Shown one piece after another: positions 8,946-16,850 of a stretch of DNA of 64,000 bases. The stretch covers positions 54,344 to 118,343 of the forward strand of contig DXIM01000062.1 of the NCBI GenBank assembly GCA_019112895.1, written 5' to 3'. Under the pieces are notes generated by a model. The model saw only the letters and a program-made list of their open reading frames with translations. It did not search any database and was not told the DNA's origin. Both the position numbers and the translations under genes were made by a program. Numbering within the stretch: the stretch's first letter is position 1; each line of letters starts with the position of its first letter. The stretch comes from Candidatus Stackebrandtia faecavium (GTDB lineage: Bacteria; Actinomycetota; Actinomycetes; Mycobacteriales; Micromonosporaceae).

Positions 8946-9797
8946 TTACGCGATTCCGCGGCTTCGCAGCTGTTGTACCCACCGCACGGTCGCATTGACA
9001 TGATTAAAGGTGTAAATATGCACGCCCGAGAGCTCACATTCACCGGATCGCGTGCGCGCAGACAGCTTGCGCACCAAAGAGTTGGGGCGGTAACCGCCCA
9101 ACCGCAATAGTTTCCGAACCGCAGCGAAGTTACCACGCAGAAACTTGATCGAATCCCCAATGCCGATCCGCATGCTGACGCGCAGTAGACGTGCGGGGTC
9201 GGCGATGCCGGGGATGCCGGCGACCACAGGTAGGGAGATGCCTTTGCCGCGCATACGATATACGAACTGCGCAATCGCATCGGCGTCGAAACACATCTGC
9301 GTCACCGTGTACGTCGCGTAGTCCTGCTTGGCATACAGGTCAGCCCACAGTGTCTCGTCGTCGATCAGGTGATGCCCTTCCGGATACGACGGGACACCGA
9401 TGTGTTCGAGCCGATGTCCGATCGCGTCCATCGCGCGCAGCAGCTCGAGGCCGTTTTTGAAACCGCCACCGATACCGTCACCACCGACGACGAATGCATC
9501 GCGTATCTCGGAATTATCGAGGCGCTGCAGTACCTCGACCAGCTCCGCTTCGTCCCGCACTTGTCGTGCCGCGAGATGTGGCACGGGCCGAAAACCCAAA
9601 ACGGCGAGACGTTCGGCCAGCTCCACAGTCGCCATCGTGCCCCGGGACGGCGAGGACGTCACCGTCACGGTCGCGCCAGCAGGCAGATACGGAAGTTGAC
9701 TGTCCAACCCACCCAACGGCAACAGCTCATAGCGCGGATTGTCCAACAACGACGATGCCGACGCCCGCCGAGATCGCGCTTTCGAGATGACACTCAT
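8946..9797 (-). CDS. metF: Methylenetetrahydrofolate reductase-like protein (MetF family)
   Basis: A 283-residue TIM-barrel flavoprotein of the MetF family. Recognisable parts are ATVTVTSSPSRGTMATVELAERL, the loop VPHLAARQV near residue 80, AFVVGGDGIGG, IGVPSYPEGH and a TVTQMCFDADAI strand. The usual MTHFR folate-site motifs are present but divergent, so it may be a dedicated catabolic paralogue. Here it likely oxidises 5-methyl-THF to 5,10-methylene-THF after demethylation (inference; the same enzyme follows the demethylase in known THF-dependent O- and S-demethylation pathways). It lies 67 bp after the demethylase-like gene. Confidence 0.85.
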   Translation of the reverse strand: MSVISKARSRRASASSLLDNPRYELLPLGGLDSQLPYLPAGATVTVTSSPSRGTMATVELAERLAVLGFRPVPHLAARQVRDEAELVEVLQRLDNSEIRDAFVVGGDGIGGGFKNGLELLRAMDAIGHRLEHIGVPSYPEGHHLIDDETLWADLYAKQDYATYTVTQMCFDADAIAQFVYRMRGKGISLPVVAGIPGIADPARLLRVSMRIGIGDSIKFLRGNFAAVRKLLRLGGYRPNSLVRKLSARTRSGECELSGVHIYTFNHVNATVRWVQQLRSRGIA

Positions 9798-9830
9798 AAC
9801 AAGCTTTCCGACAATGTGGGTGGTTGTTGC

Positions 9831-9857
9831 GCCGGCGGCGGCATGGCCACCGCCGGC
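9831..9857 (-). other. Intra-operon hairpin between demethylase and metF
   Basis: Perfect 8-bp inverted repeat GCCGGCGG (9831-9838) / CCGCCGGC (9850-9857) with an 11-base loop, just downstream of the demethylase stop and upstream of metF. There is no T-tract on the minus strand. It could act as an RNA stabiliser or partial terminator that makes the demethylase more abundant than the downstream enzymes (inference). Confidence 0.5.
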
Positions 9858-9864
9858 ATTCTGT

Positions 9865-11085
9865 TCACGCCTTCGGCGTTTCCTTCAAAGGGTCTATGAA
9901 GGGTTTTTGCACGACGGTTCCCTGCCGCATGCCTTGCGGCGTGCTGATACCGATGGTGGTGCCAGGCTCGCTCAACGCTACAGGCAGCATCGCCAAACCG
10001 ATATTGCGTTCCAGGCGCGGCGAGTTACACGCGCTTGTGACCTGCCCCACCGTTACGTCGGCCGAGATGATCGGGAAGCGTTCGATCATCGAGCCATCGT
10101 TGTAGGTCCCCAATGGCGGTCCATCGATCTCGACGCCGGCCATGATCCGCGAAACACCGCGTTCGCGGACCCGACGCAGGGCTTCCTTGCCGACGAAGTC
10201 GGCCTCCTGCTCCAGGTCCACCATCCATTTGTAGTCGTAGCCGACCTCCATCGGATTAGTATCCAATGTGATGTCACAACCGTAGGCGAGCATCCCGGCC
10301 TCGATACGCCGGATATGACACGGTCCGATCGGTCGCAGACTGTGCGGTGTCCCGGCTTGCCAGATCGCGTCCCACAGTCGCGGAGCATCGGCAACAGCGT
10401 TGTACAGGTAGACCTCGTAACCGAGTTCGGCGGTGTAACCGGTACGGCTGACGACCATCTCCATGCCATCGAGCGTGTAGTGACGCAGGTAGTAGTACGG
10501 AATGTCCATGATCGATTCGCCGAACAGGTCGACCATCAGGTCTTTCGATTTCGGCCCCTGGATTTGAACAGGAGATACGTCGACCTCCTTGACCTCGACG
10601 TTCCAGTTCCCGGAATATGCCAGGCCCATTGCCCATAGGCCGACGTCGCTGTCCGCCAGAGACAGCCAGAACCGGTTCTCTTCAAGCCGCAACAGGACCG
10701 GATCGTTGATGATGCCGCCGTCGGGTGCGGTGATGAACACGTATTTGCATTGACCGACCTTGCATTTGCTCAGGTCGCGAGGGATCAGCATGTTGGTGAA
10801 GTCGAACGCATCGGGTCCGGAGATCTCCAATTGGCGCTCCACTCCCACGTCCCAGATCGTGACGTCGTTGAGCAGGGACCAGTACTCACCGATCGGGTCA
10901 CCGTAGTGACGCGGGTGGTACGTGTGGTTGTACACGCTGTACATGGCGACGCCATGTTCCCGGGACTTCCAGAAGTACGGAGACTTCCTGATCCGGGTGT
11001 ACAGCATTATCGATGGATCAGGGACGACCGCGGACGACGCTTCTGCGGTAGTCGCTGTGGTGTGCGGGTTGAGTACGTCCGACAT
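9865..11085 (-). CDS. DmdA/GcvT-like tetrahydrofolate-dependent demethylase
   Basis: A 406-residue protein of the GcvT/DmdA aminomethyltransferase superfamily. The central part (VAMYSVYNHTYHPR, IWDVGVERQLEISGPDA, INDPVLLRLEENRFWLS, DVSPVQIQGPKSKDLM) resembles DMSP demethylase and related THF methyltransferases more than the glycine-cleavage T-protein, which is encoded separately at 46847-47965. Expected reaction is transfer of a methyl group from a methylated substrate to THF. The substrate is unknown: DMSP, a methoxy-aromatic or an N-methyl compound are all possible. The start is ATG 11085 with AGGAGG six bases upstream. It heads the operon with metF, fhs, folC and fchA. Confidence 0.78.
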   Translation of the reverse strand: MSDVLNPHTTATTAEASSAVVPDPSIMLYTRIRKSPYFWKSREHGVAMYSVYNHTYHPRHYGDPIGEYWSLLNDVTIWDVGVERQLEISGPDAFDFTNMLIPRDLSKCKVGQCKYVFITAPDGGIINDPVLLRLEENRFWLSLADSDVGLWAMGLAYSGNWNVEVKEVDVSPVQIQGPKSKDLMVDLFGESIMDIPYYYLRHYTLDGMEMVVSRTGYTAELGYEVYLYNAVADAPRLWDAIWQAGTPHSLRPIGPCHIRRIEAGMLAYGCDITLDTNPMEVGYDYKWMVDLEQEADFVGKEALRRVRERGVSRIMAGVEIDGPPLGTYNDGSMIERFPIISADVTVGQVTSACNSPRLERNIGLAMLPVALSEPGTTIGISTPQGMRQGTVVQKPFIDPLKETPKA

Positions 11086-11131
11086 GACGCCTCCTACGGA
11101 AGACCGGAAATTACGGCAGCCTCATTTGATT

Positions 11132-11166
11132 GTTGCGCAGTAAGCAACAGTTCTGTACTACGCAAC
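11132..11166 (-). promoter_or_regulatory. GTTGC...GCAAC operator candidate upstream of the demethylase operon
   Basis: On the minus strand, GTTGCGTAG (11166-11158) is followed by the inverted repeat GTTGC-TTACTGC-GCAAC (11148-11132), 47-81 bp before the demethylase ATG. It shares the GTTGCG core with the tandem repeats at 5352-5378. The 17-bp dyad is of the size bound by IclR- or GntR-type dimers. The rest of the 197-bp gap between the kinase stop and the demethylase start shows nothing else I recognise. Confidence 0.45.
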
Positions 11167-11282
11167 TCAAGTGTGACCGCGGAACATTGGCACCGTCAAG
11201 GGATTCGATGAACTTTTGTAATCGAATCACTACCCGAATCGGAATAATGGCGCGATCGATTAACTCGCGTCGACCAGCGTCT

Positions 11283-12299
11283 TCACTGTTTAGCCGCGGG
11301 TATCTCCACCCGCACCTCCATGCCCCCGCCATCCGGCAGAGCACGCGCAAACACCTCACCGTCGTGAGCATGCGCCACAGCGCGCACGATCGACATGCCC
11401 AAGCCCGCGCCATCGCGGCCCACTCGGGCCTTATTGCCACGGTTGAACGGTTCGAAAAGCATGGACAACGTCTCCAGCTCCACCGCGGCGCCGGTATTGC
11501 CCACCACCACCCATGAGACGTGCGCGTCCCCGCCCGTCAACATCCAGATGCGCCCCTCGGGCACGTTGTGCCGGATCGCGTTCTCAACCAGATTCGCGAC
11601 CAACCGTTCCAATAGTCGCGGTGCACCCAGGACCGGCGCGGGCAACCGCGACTTCGCCAAAGAAAGGTTCAACTCATCGGCGACGCTCTCCACAGCGGAT
11701 AGCGCCGAATCGAGACACTCCCCCAGGTCGGTGAGAACTTTCTCCGGCAACATATGGGCAGCACCCGATTCCGCCTGGGTCAGCCACAGCAAGGACTCGA
11801 TAAGCTCGTTGGCGCGAACGCAGCCCTCATGCACGACCCGGGCCATATGACGCAGCTCGTCGACGTCCTCGTCAGGATTCGACAAGGCGACGTCGATCTC
11901 GGTGCGCATCACCGTCAACGGCGTGCGCAACTCGTGGCTCGCGTTGGAAACGAATCGGCGGGTGGACGCCAACGATTCGCTCAGCCGATCCAAGGTGTCA
12001 TCGAGCGCGTCGGCGAGTTCTTTCACCTCATCATTCCGGCCCTGTAGCCGGACACGTTCGTCCATGTTCTGTGCGGACACTCGCCGCGCGGTGTTCGTGA
12101 CCTCCGCAAGCGGCCGAAGCAACCACCCCACCACGAAATAGGCCGCGCCGGTAACAACCGATACCGCGGCAACCACCGCCACGACATACCACGGGCGCAC
12201 ACCCGCCAACGACAGACATACCGCACCCATCGCGACGGCCGCCCCGGCGATGCACGCAACGAGCTTCCACCGCAGAGTCGGGCGGAAACCGGGTATCAC
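11283..12299 (-). CDS. Two-component sensor histidine kinase
   Basis: A 338-residue membrane kinase. Two transmembrane helices (about residues 11-32 and 37-60) flank almost no extracytoplasmic loop, followed by a HAMP linker. The H-box SNASHELRTPLTV carries the phospho-acceptor His122; the N-box is NLVENAIRHN and the G-box DGAGLGMSIV. With so short an outside loop it probably senses within the membrane or through a partner. Its GTG start overlaps the response regulator stop by four bases, so both are translated together. Target genes are unknown; the divergent lysozyme-like gene is one candidate. Confidence 0.92.
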   Translation of the reverse strand: MIPGFRPTLRWKLVACIAGAAVAMGAVCLSLAGVRPWYVVAVVAAVSVVTGAAYFVVGWLLRPLAEVTNTARRVSAQNMDERVRLQGRNDEVKELADALDDTLDRLSESLASTRRFVSNASHELRTPLTVMRTEIDVALSNPDEDVDELRHMARVVHEGCVRANELIESLLWLTQAESGAAHMLPEKVLTDLGECLDSALSAVESVADELNLSLAKSRLPAPVLGAPRLLERLVANLVENAIRHNVPEGRIWMLTGGDAHVSWVVVGNTGAAVELETLSMLFEPFNRGNKARVGRDGAGLGMSIVRAVAHAHDGEVFARALPDGGGMEVRVEIPAAKQ

Positions 12300-12979
12300 C
12301 GCGGTTGTTCCTCAGCCACCACGGCAACGATGCGGTAACCGGCGCGTGGAACGTTCTCAATGACGGGAGGGTCGCCCAGTTTGCGCCGCAACGTGCGCAC
12401 CGTGACCCGCACTGTCGAGGTGAACGGATCAGTGTGGGCATCCCAAACACGATCCAGCAACTCCTCGGTCGACACGAGTCCACCCTTCGCCTTCATCAGC
12501 TCCTCCATGACCCCGAACTCCTTGTGGGTCAGTTCGAGATCCCGGCCGTCGCGGCGCGCGCGGCGCTGTGCCTGGTCGATCTCGAGCTCGCCGAGGGTCA
12601 ACACCGGTGGCGCCGGAGGAGTCGCGCGCCGCCCGAGCGCCTGCACCCGCGCGATCAACTCGTCGAACGCGAACGGCTTAGCCAGGTAGTCGTCGGCACC
12701 GAGGTTCAGGCCGCGCACACGGTCGGCCAGCGTGCTGCTGGCCGTCAGCATGAGGACCCGCGTCAAGACCCCGCTGGCCGACAGATCCGCACAGATCTTG
12801 TCCCCGTGGACACCGGGCAGGTCCCTGTCCAAAACGATGACGTCGTAGCGCAACGACTTCGCCTCATGTAGACCATCGACACCGTCATATGCGACATCCA
12901 CCGCCAGCCCCTGCCGACGCAGGCCGCGCGCGATCGCGTCGGCGAGATGGGCTTCATCCTCGATTACCAGTACTCGCAT
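12296..12979 (-). CDS. OmpR/PhoB-type response regulator
   Basis: A 227-residue regulator with a receiver domain (MRVLVIEDEAHLADAI; phosphorylated Asp51 in VIVLDRDLPG; conserved Lys in DDYLAKPF) and a C-terminal winged helix (LTHKEFGVMEELM, TVRVTVRTLRRKLGDPP, GAGYRIV-like ending). The start is ATG 12979 with TAGGAAG before it; a longer in-frame reading exists upstream but adds residues unlike the family. It is partnered with the overlapping kinase gene. Confidence 0.93.
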   Translation of the reverse strand: MRVLVIEDEAHLADAIARGLRRQGLAVDVAYDGVDGLHEAKSLRYDVIVLDRDLPGVHGDKICADLSASGVLTRVLMLTASSTLADRVRGLNLGADDYLAKPFAFDELIARVQALGRRATPPAPPVLTLGELEIDQAQRRARRDGRDLELTHKEFGVMEELMKAKGGLVSTEELLDRVWDAHTDPFTSTVRVTVRTLRRKLGDPPVIENVPRAGYRIVAVVAEEQPR

Positions 12980-13364
12980 TCGTGGCTTCCTAGAGCGGTC
13001 CGTCGGTTCCTTATTACGGGCTACATTACGCAATCGCTTGTCTCACTCACGGTGGGCAACCGGCGCACACATAGTCATCCGAATGACCCACAGTGCTGTA
13101 TCAACGTCAGCACCCTTCGCCATAAAGTAACGAACGTCACATTGTAGAAATACGTCGATGTAACTCACCTGGTTGGCGGATTCCATCCGACCCGGCGTAG
13201 GAAGGCAAAAACCCAGTTTCAGCGCGGCACAGAACAAAACGATGTTAAGCGACTTAACACCCAAAACGCCCACACGGCGCAACAGTGGAATTTCGCCAAT
13301 GTGGTAAGACGCTCCCTCGATCTTGGTGCTTTTCACCTGGGGTTTCGCCGCTTAGTGTGGCCGA
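12980..13364. promoter_or_regulatory. Divergent intergenic region with 15-bp palindrome
   Basis: These 385 bp separate the response regulator (minus) from the lysozyme-like gene (plus) and should hold both promoters. The clearest element is a perfect palindrome GTTAAG-CGA-CTTAAC at 13244-13258, about 106 bp before the plus-strand gene. It could bind the response regulator or another dimeric factor (inference). No further gene or repeat is seen. Confidence 0.4.
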
Positions 13365-14723
13365 ATGCCAAAGCATCTGTGCAAAAAGACCGAGGAAGAC
13401 GGCGTCGTTATCAGCCGTGCGTCCTCGCGCAGCGGGCGTCACCGATTCCATGTCCCCGGTTCCCAACCGCGATTCACCCGAATCCTGCGGGTCTGGGTGT
13501 GGCTCCCGCAAATCAGCATCGAACTCCTGGCAGTCCTGGCCGGCAACATCAAAACCGTGGCCACAACCCGCGGCATGGTGCAGGCCCGCCGACTCGTCAA
13601 AGTCGCATCATCCGCACTACGCGAAGCACTACCCACACGTGCCGATGCGGCAAACCTGGCACGTCGCATCAACAGCACCAAGACAACCCTGATGGACCCG
13701 ACACTGCCGCGCCGTGCGGTGTCCGGACTACGCAGCACGGCCGTGGCCGCCAAAGGGGCCGCGCCACAGGTTGCGCAGCGCATCGCCTCAGCCGGCCGGA
13801 CCACAGCAGGTGTACTGACCGATCCCCAAACCCCTCGGCGAATCGTCGAATCAACCCACAACGCCACCCGAAGCGGTGTGCGCATGACCCGCGACGCCAT
13901 CAACGACCCCCGCGGGACGTACCAGGCCATCACCGAACATGTCAGTAACTCCACGGCGACGATAACCGCGACCTCCAAATCCGGTCTGCGCCACGGCATG
14001 GCGCTGCTGGGATGCGCCGCGATCGTGACCATGGCGATGACGGGCTTCAACTCCAACGACGCCGAGTCCGATTCACAGTTCACGGTCGCGACCGGAACCG
14101 CGGCGGAAAAGCACGCCGAGCGGGGCGCCGAACGCGGCGAAGATCCGCAGGCCGCGAACGAGCCGGACAACGAGGTGGCTCCCGAAGCCGAGGACGCGCC
14201 CCAAAGCGACGAGCCCGAGGCCGAGGAAAAGGACTCCAAGGACGAAAAAGAGTCCGAAAAGAAGGAAAAGACCATCAACACCAAACCGAAATCGGTGAAG
14301 GGTCTCGACAAAGCACAAATGGCCAACGCCTTGGCCGTCATCCAAGTGGGCGAAGAGATGAACGTCCCCAAGCGCGGCCAAGCGATTGCGCTGATGACCG
14401 TCATGCAGGAGACGAAGTTCTACAACCTCGCCAGCGATAAGTACCCCTCGTCGCTGAAGATCGACAACGAAGGTGTCGGCAGTGACCACGACTCGGTCGG
14501 GATCTTCCAGCAGCGGCCCAGCATGGGTTGGGGCAGCGTCAAGGAATGCATGGACGTGGAATACGCCTCGACCGCGTTCTACTCCAAGCTGCTCAAGGTG
14601 AAGAACTGGGACGACATGAAACTGACCGACGCCGCGCAAAAGGTACAGGGCTCGGCGTTCCCCAACGCGTACGCCAAATGGGACAAGTTGGCTTACGCGC
14701 TGCTGGACGAGATCCACCAATAA
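13365..14723 (+). CDS. Membrane-anchored protein with C-terminal lysozyme-like domain
   Basis: A 452-residue protein in four parts. Residues 1-205 are basic and Ala-rich with a possible amphipathic or membrane-associated segment at 40-60. One clear transmembrane helix is at 211-228. A Lys/Glu-rich, probably disordered linker spans 232-310. The C-terminal domain (312-452) has TVMQETKFYNLAS and VGIFQQRPSMGWG, a pattern found in actinobacterial cell-wall proteins with a lysozyme/transglycosylase-like fold. Glu349 sits where the catalytic Glu of such folds lies. Predicted role is peptidoglycan cleavage outside the membrane (inference). No good ribosome site precedes ATG 13365, so the start may be wrong. 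Confidence 0.65.
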   Translation: MPKHLCKKTEEDGVVISRASSRSGRHRFHVPGSQPRFTRILRVWVWLPQISIELLAVLAGNIKTVATTRGMVQARRLVKVASSALREALPTRADAANLARRINSTKTTLMDPTLPRRAVSGLRSTAVAAKGAAPQVAQRIASAGRTTAGVLTDPQTPRRIVESTHNATRSGVRMTRDAINDPRGTYQAITEHVSNSTATITATSKSGLRHGMALLGCAAIVTMAMTGFNSNDAESDSQFTVATGTAAEKHAERGAERGEDPQAANEPDNEVAPEAEDAPQSDEPEAEEKDSKDEKESEKKEKTINTKPKSVKGLDKAQMANALAVIQVGEEMNVPKRGQAIALMTVMQETKFYNLASDKYPSSLKIDNEGVGSDHDSVGIFQQRPSMGWGSVKECMDVEYASTAFYSKLLKVKNWDDMKLTDAAQKVQGSAFPNAYAKWDKLAYALLDEIHQ

Positions 14724-14745
14724 AACTTCGCCTACCGCCTCCTGA

Positions 14746-14783
14746 AACGGGGAGTGACCGCGATTGCGGTCACTCCCCGTTTG
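14746..14783. terminator. Bidirectional intrinsic terminator
   Basis: A perfect 17-bp stem (AAACGGGGAGTGACCGC / GCGGTCACTCCCCGTTT) with a GATT loop lies between the convergent lysozyme-like gene and dxs. It carries A-runs on one side and T-runs on the other, so it works for both strands. Confidence 0.85.
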
Positions 14784-14798
14784 TTTGGATCGTCGGCG

Positions 14799-16751
14799 TT
14801 ACAGCGTCAAGCTCTCAGAATCGCCCAAGTGTTTCGCCGCTGCCTCAACCACTCCGCGGGAGATCGCTTGAGGCGTGAGGTTCAGGTCGTTGAGCAATTC
14901 GTCGCGCGAACCGTGGCGGTGCCATCCGAGCTCGACGCCGAAATCCTTCAACGGGGTGGATACGTGCGCATCGCGCAGGGTCTGGGCAAGGGCGGAGCCG
15001 AAACCACCCACGCGCAAGCCGTCTTCGACTGTGACCACCAAACGGTGCTGCGCAGCCATTCCGACCAGTGCATCGGGCACCGGGGCAACCCATCGCGGAT
15101 CGACCACGGTGACGCCGTAGCCCTGCTCGCTGCAGCTCTTCGCCGCTTCGAGGGCCGGTGCGCCGAACGCGCCACACGCCACCAACAGGATGTCGTTGGT
15201 CTCGCCCTGCGCCAGGATGTCGATACCGTCGCGCCGTTCCAGGGCCGGCACATCGGCGCCGACTTTCCCGGTGGGAAACCGCACGATCGATGGTCCATCA
15301 TCGATCGACATGGCCTCGCGAAACTCTTCGCGCAAGGTAGCCGCGTCACGCGGCGCGGCGATCGACATGCCGGGGACCGCACGGAACACGGACATGTCGT
15401 AGATCCCGTAATGGCTGGGGCCGTCGGGTCCGGTCAATCCGGCACGGTCCAGCACGAAAGTCACCGGCAGCTTGTGCATGGCGACGTCGAACAGGACCTG
15501 GTCGAAGGCGCGGTTCACGAACGTGGAGTACAAAGCCACAACCGGGTGCATACCCTCCATCGCCAAGCCCGCTGCCGACGTCGTGGCGTGTTGTTCGGCA
15601 ATACCGACGTCGAACACACGCTCCGGGTGTTTGTCCTGCAGCTTGTCGATACCTGTCGGTATCGGCATGGCCGCGGTGATCCCGACGACATCGGGACGCT
15701 CGTCGGCGATGGCCACGAGCTCTTCGGAGAAGACCGCGGTCCATTTTTGCCCGCCGCCCGACAGCGACTGGCCGGTTTGAGGATCAAACGACGACGGCGA
15801 ATGCAGATGGTCGGCCTCGTCGTCCTCCGCGGGCTGATATCCGTTGCCCTTGCGCGTGATCGCGTGAACGATCACGGGACCGCCGAAACGCTTGGCGCGT
15901 TCCAGGGCGCTCATCATGGCGTCGACGTCGTGGCCGTCCACCGGTCCCACGTACTTGATACCGAGGTCTTCGAACATGACCTGAGGAGCCACGACGTCCT
16001 TGATACCGCGTTTGATCGCGTGCATCGCCTCAAACAGGGGCGGCCCCACCAAAGGTGTGCTGCCCAAGGATTCACGGATCCGATCCAGTGCCTTCTCATA
16101 CGAAGGGTCCAGGCGCAGTGTCGCCAAGTGGTCGGCCAGGCCACCGATGGTCGGGGCGTAGGAACGCCCGTTGTCGTTGACGACGATCACCACGGGCCGG
16201 TCCTTGCTGGCGGCGATATTGTTGAGCGCTTCCCAGCACATACCGCCGGTCAATGCGCCATCGCCCACGACCGCGACAGCGTGGCGGGATTCGCCTCGCA
16301 GCGCCATGGCTTTGGCGATGCCATCGGCGTACGACAATGCGGTCGACGCGTGGCAGTTCTCGACGACGTCGTGTTCGCTTTCAGCCTGCGAAGGGTAGCC
16401 GGACAAGCCGTCACGTTTACGCAAGCGATCGAAGCCGTCCATGCGACCGGTCAGCATCTTATGGACGTAGGCCTGGTGCCCCGTGTCGAAAATGATCCTG
16501 TCTCGGGGGGATTCGAAGACGCGGTGGAGAGCCATCGTTAGTTCGATGACACCCAGGTTCGGTCCTATATGTCCACCAGTTCGCGACACCTTGTCGATAA
16601 GAAATTCACGTATCTCGCTGGCAAGACTCGGCAACGCCTCACTAGGAAGCTGCTGAAAATCCACCAGGCTTTGGATCGTGCTCAGTATCTCTCCCGCCGA
16701 AGCGGCCTCACCGCGGTTCATAGTCGCCGAGTCTAGCTGTCGATGAGTCAA
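14799..16751 (-). CDS. dxs: 1-deoxy-D-xylulose-5-phosphate synthase
   Basis: First enzyme of the MEP isoprenoid pathway; condenses pyruvate and glyceraldehyde-3-phosphate using thiamine diphosphate. Family landmarks are [36 protein letters not shown], the ThDP motif [33 protein letters not shown] and the C-terminal transketolase domain. About 650 residues. I prefer the TTG at 16751 because GGAGGT ends seven bases before it. Alternatives are ATG 16721 (no ribosome site) and GTG 16784. A 21-bp inverted repeat lies just upstream of the ribosome site. Confidence 0.95.
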   Translation of the reverse strand: MTHRQLDSATMNRGEAASAGEILSTIQSLVDFQQLPSEALPSLASEIREFLIDKVSRTGGHIGPNLGVIELTMALHRVFESPRDRIIFDTGHQAYVHKMLTGRMDGFDRLRKRDGLSGYPSQAESEHDVVENCHASTALSYADGIAKAMALRGESRHAVAVVGDGALTGGMCWEALNNIAASKDRPVVIVVNDNGRSYAPTIGGLADHLATLRLDPSYEKALDRIRESLGSTPLVGPPLFEAMHAIKRGIKDVVAPQVMFEDLGIKYVGPVDGHDVDAMMSALERAKRFGGPVIVHAITRKGNGYQPAEDDEADHLHSPSSFDPQTGQSLSGGGQKWTAVFSEELVAIADERPDVVGITAAMPIPTGIDKLQDKHPERVFDVGIAEQHATTSAAGLAMEGMHPVVALYSTFVNRAFDQVLFDVAMHKLPVTFVLDRAGLTGPDGPSHYGIYDMSVFRAVPGMSIAAPRDAATLREEFREAMSIDDGPSIVRFPTGKVGADVPALERRDGIDILAQGETNDILLVACGAFGAPALEAAKSCSEQGYGVTVVDPRWVAPVPDALVGMAAQHRLVVTVEDGLRVGGFGSALAQTLRDAHVSTPLKDFGVELGWHRHGSRDELLNDLNLTPQAISRGVVEAAAKHLGDSESLTL

Positions 16752-16769
16752 GGTCCACACCTCCAGGGG

Positions 16770-16790
16770 ACCGCGGTGACTCACCGCGGT
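16770..16790 (-). promoter_or_regulatory. 21-bp perfect inverted repeat at the dxs translation start
   Basis: ACCGCGGTGA / TCACCGCGGT around a single central base. It ends five bases upstream of the GGAGGT ribosome site of dxs. Each arm also contains the self-complementary ACCGCGGT. It could be an operator or an RNA structure affecting dxs translation; a role as terminator of the upstream methyltransferase gene is also possible, though there is no T-tract. Confidence 0.5.
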
Positions 16791-16850
16791 CTAATGGGAT
16801 TTGCGGACATTGTGCCGATAACTGGGCGAAAGGTCCACCAACGGTGCGGA

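Noticed and set aside
14754-16541. 595-codon plus-strand open frame over dxs
   Set aside because: Long antisense frames are common in high-GC genes; the dxs reading has all family motifs and the antisense product is Arg/His-rich without a domain.
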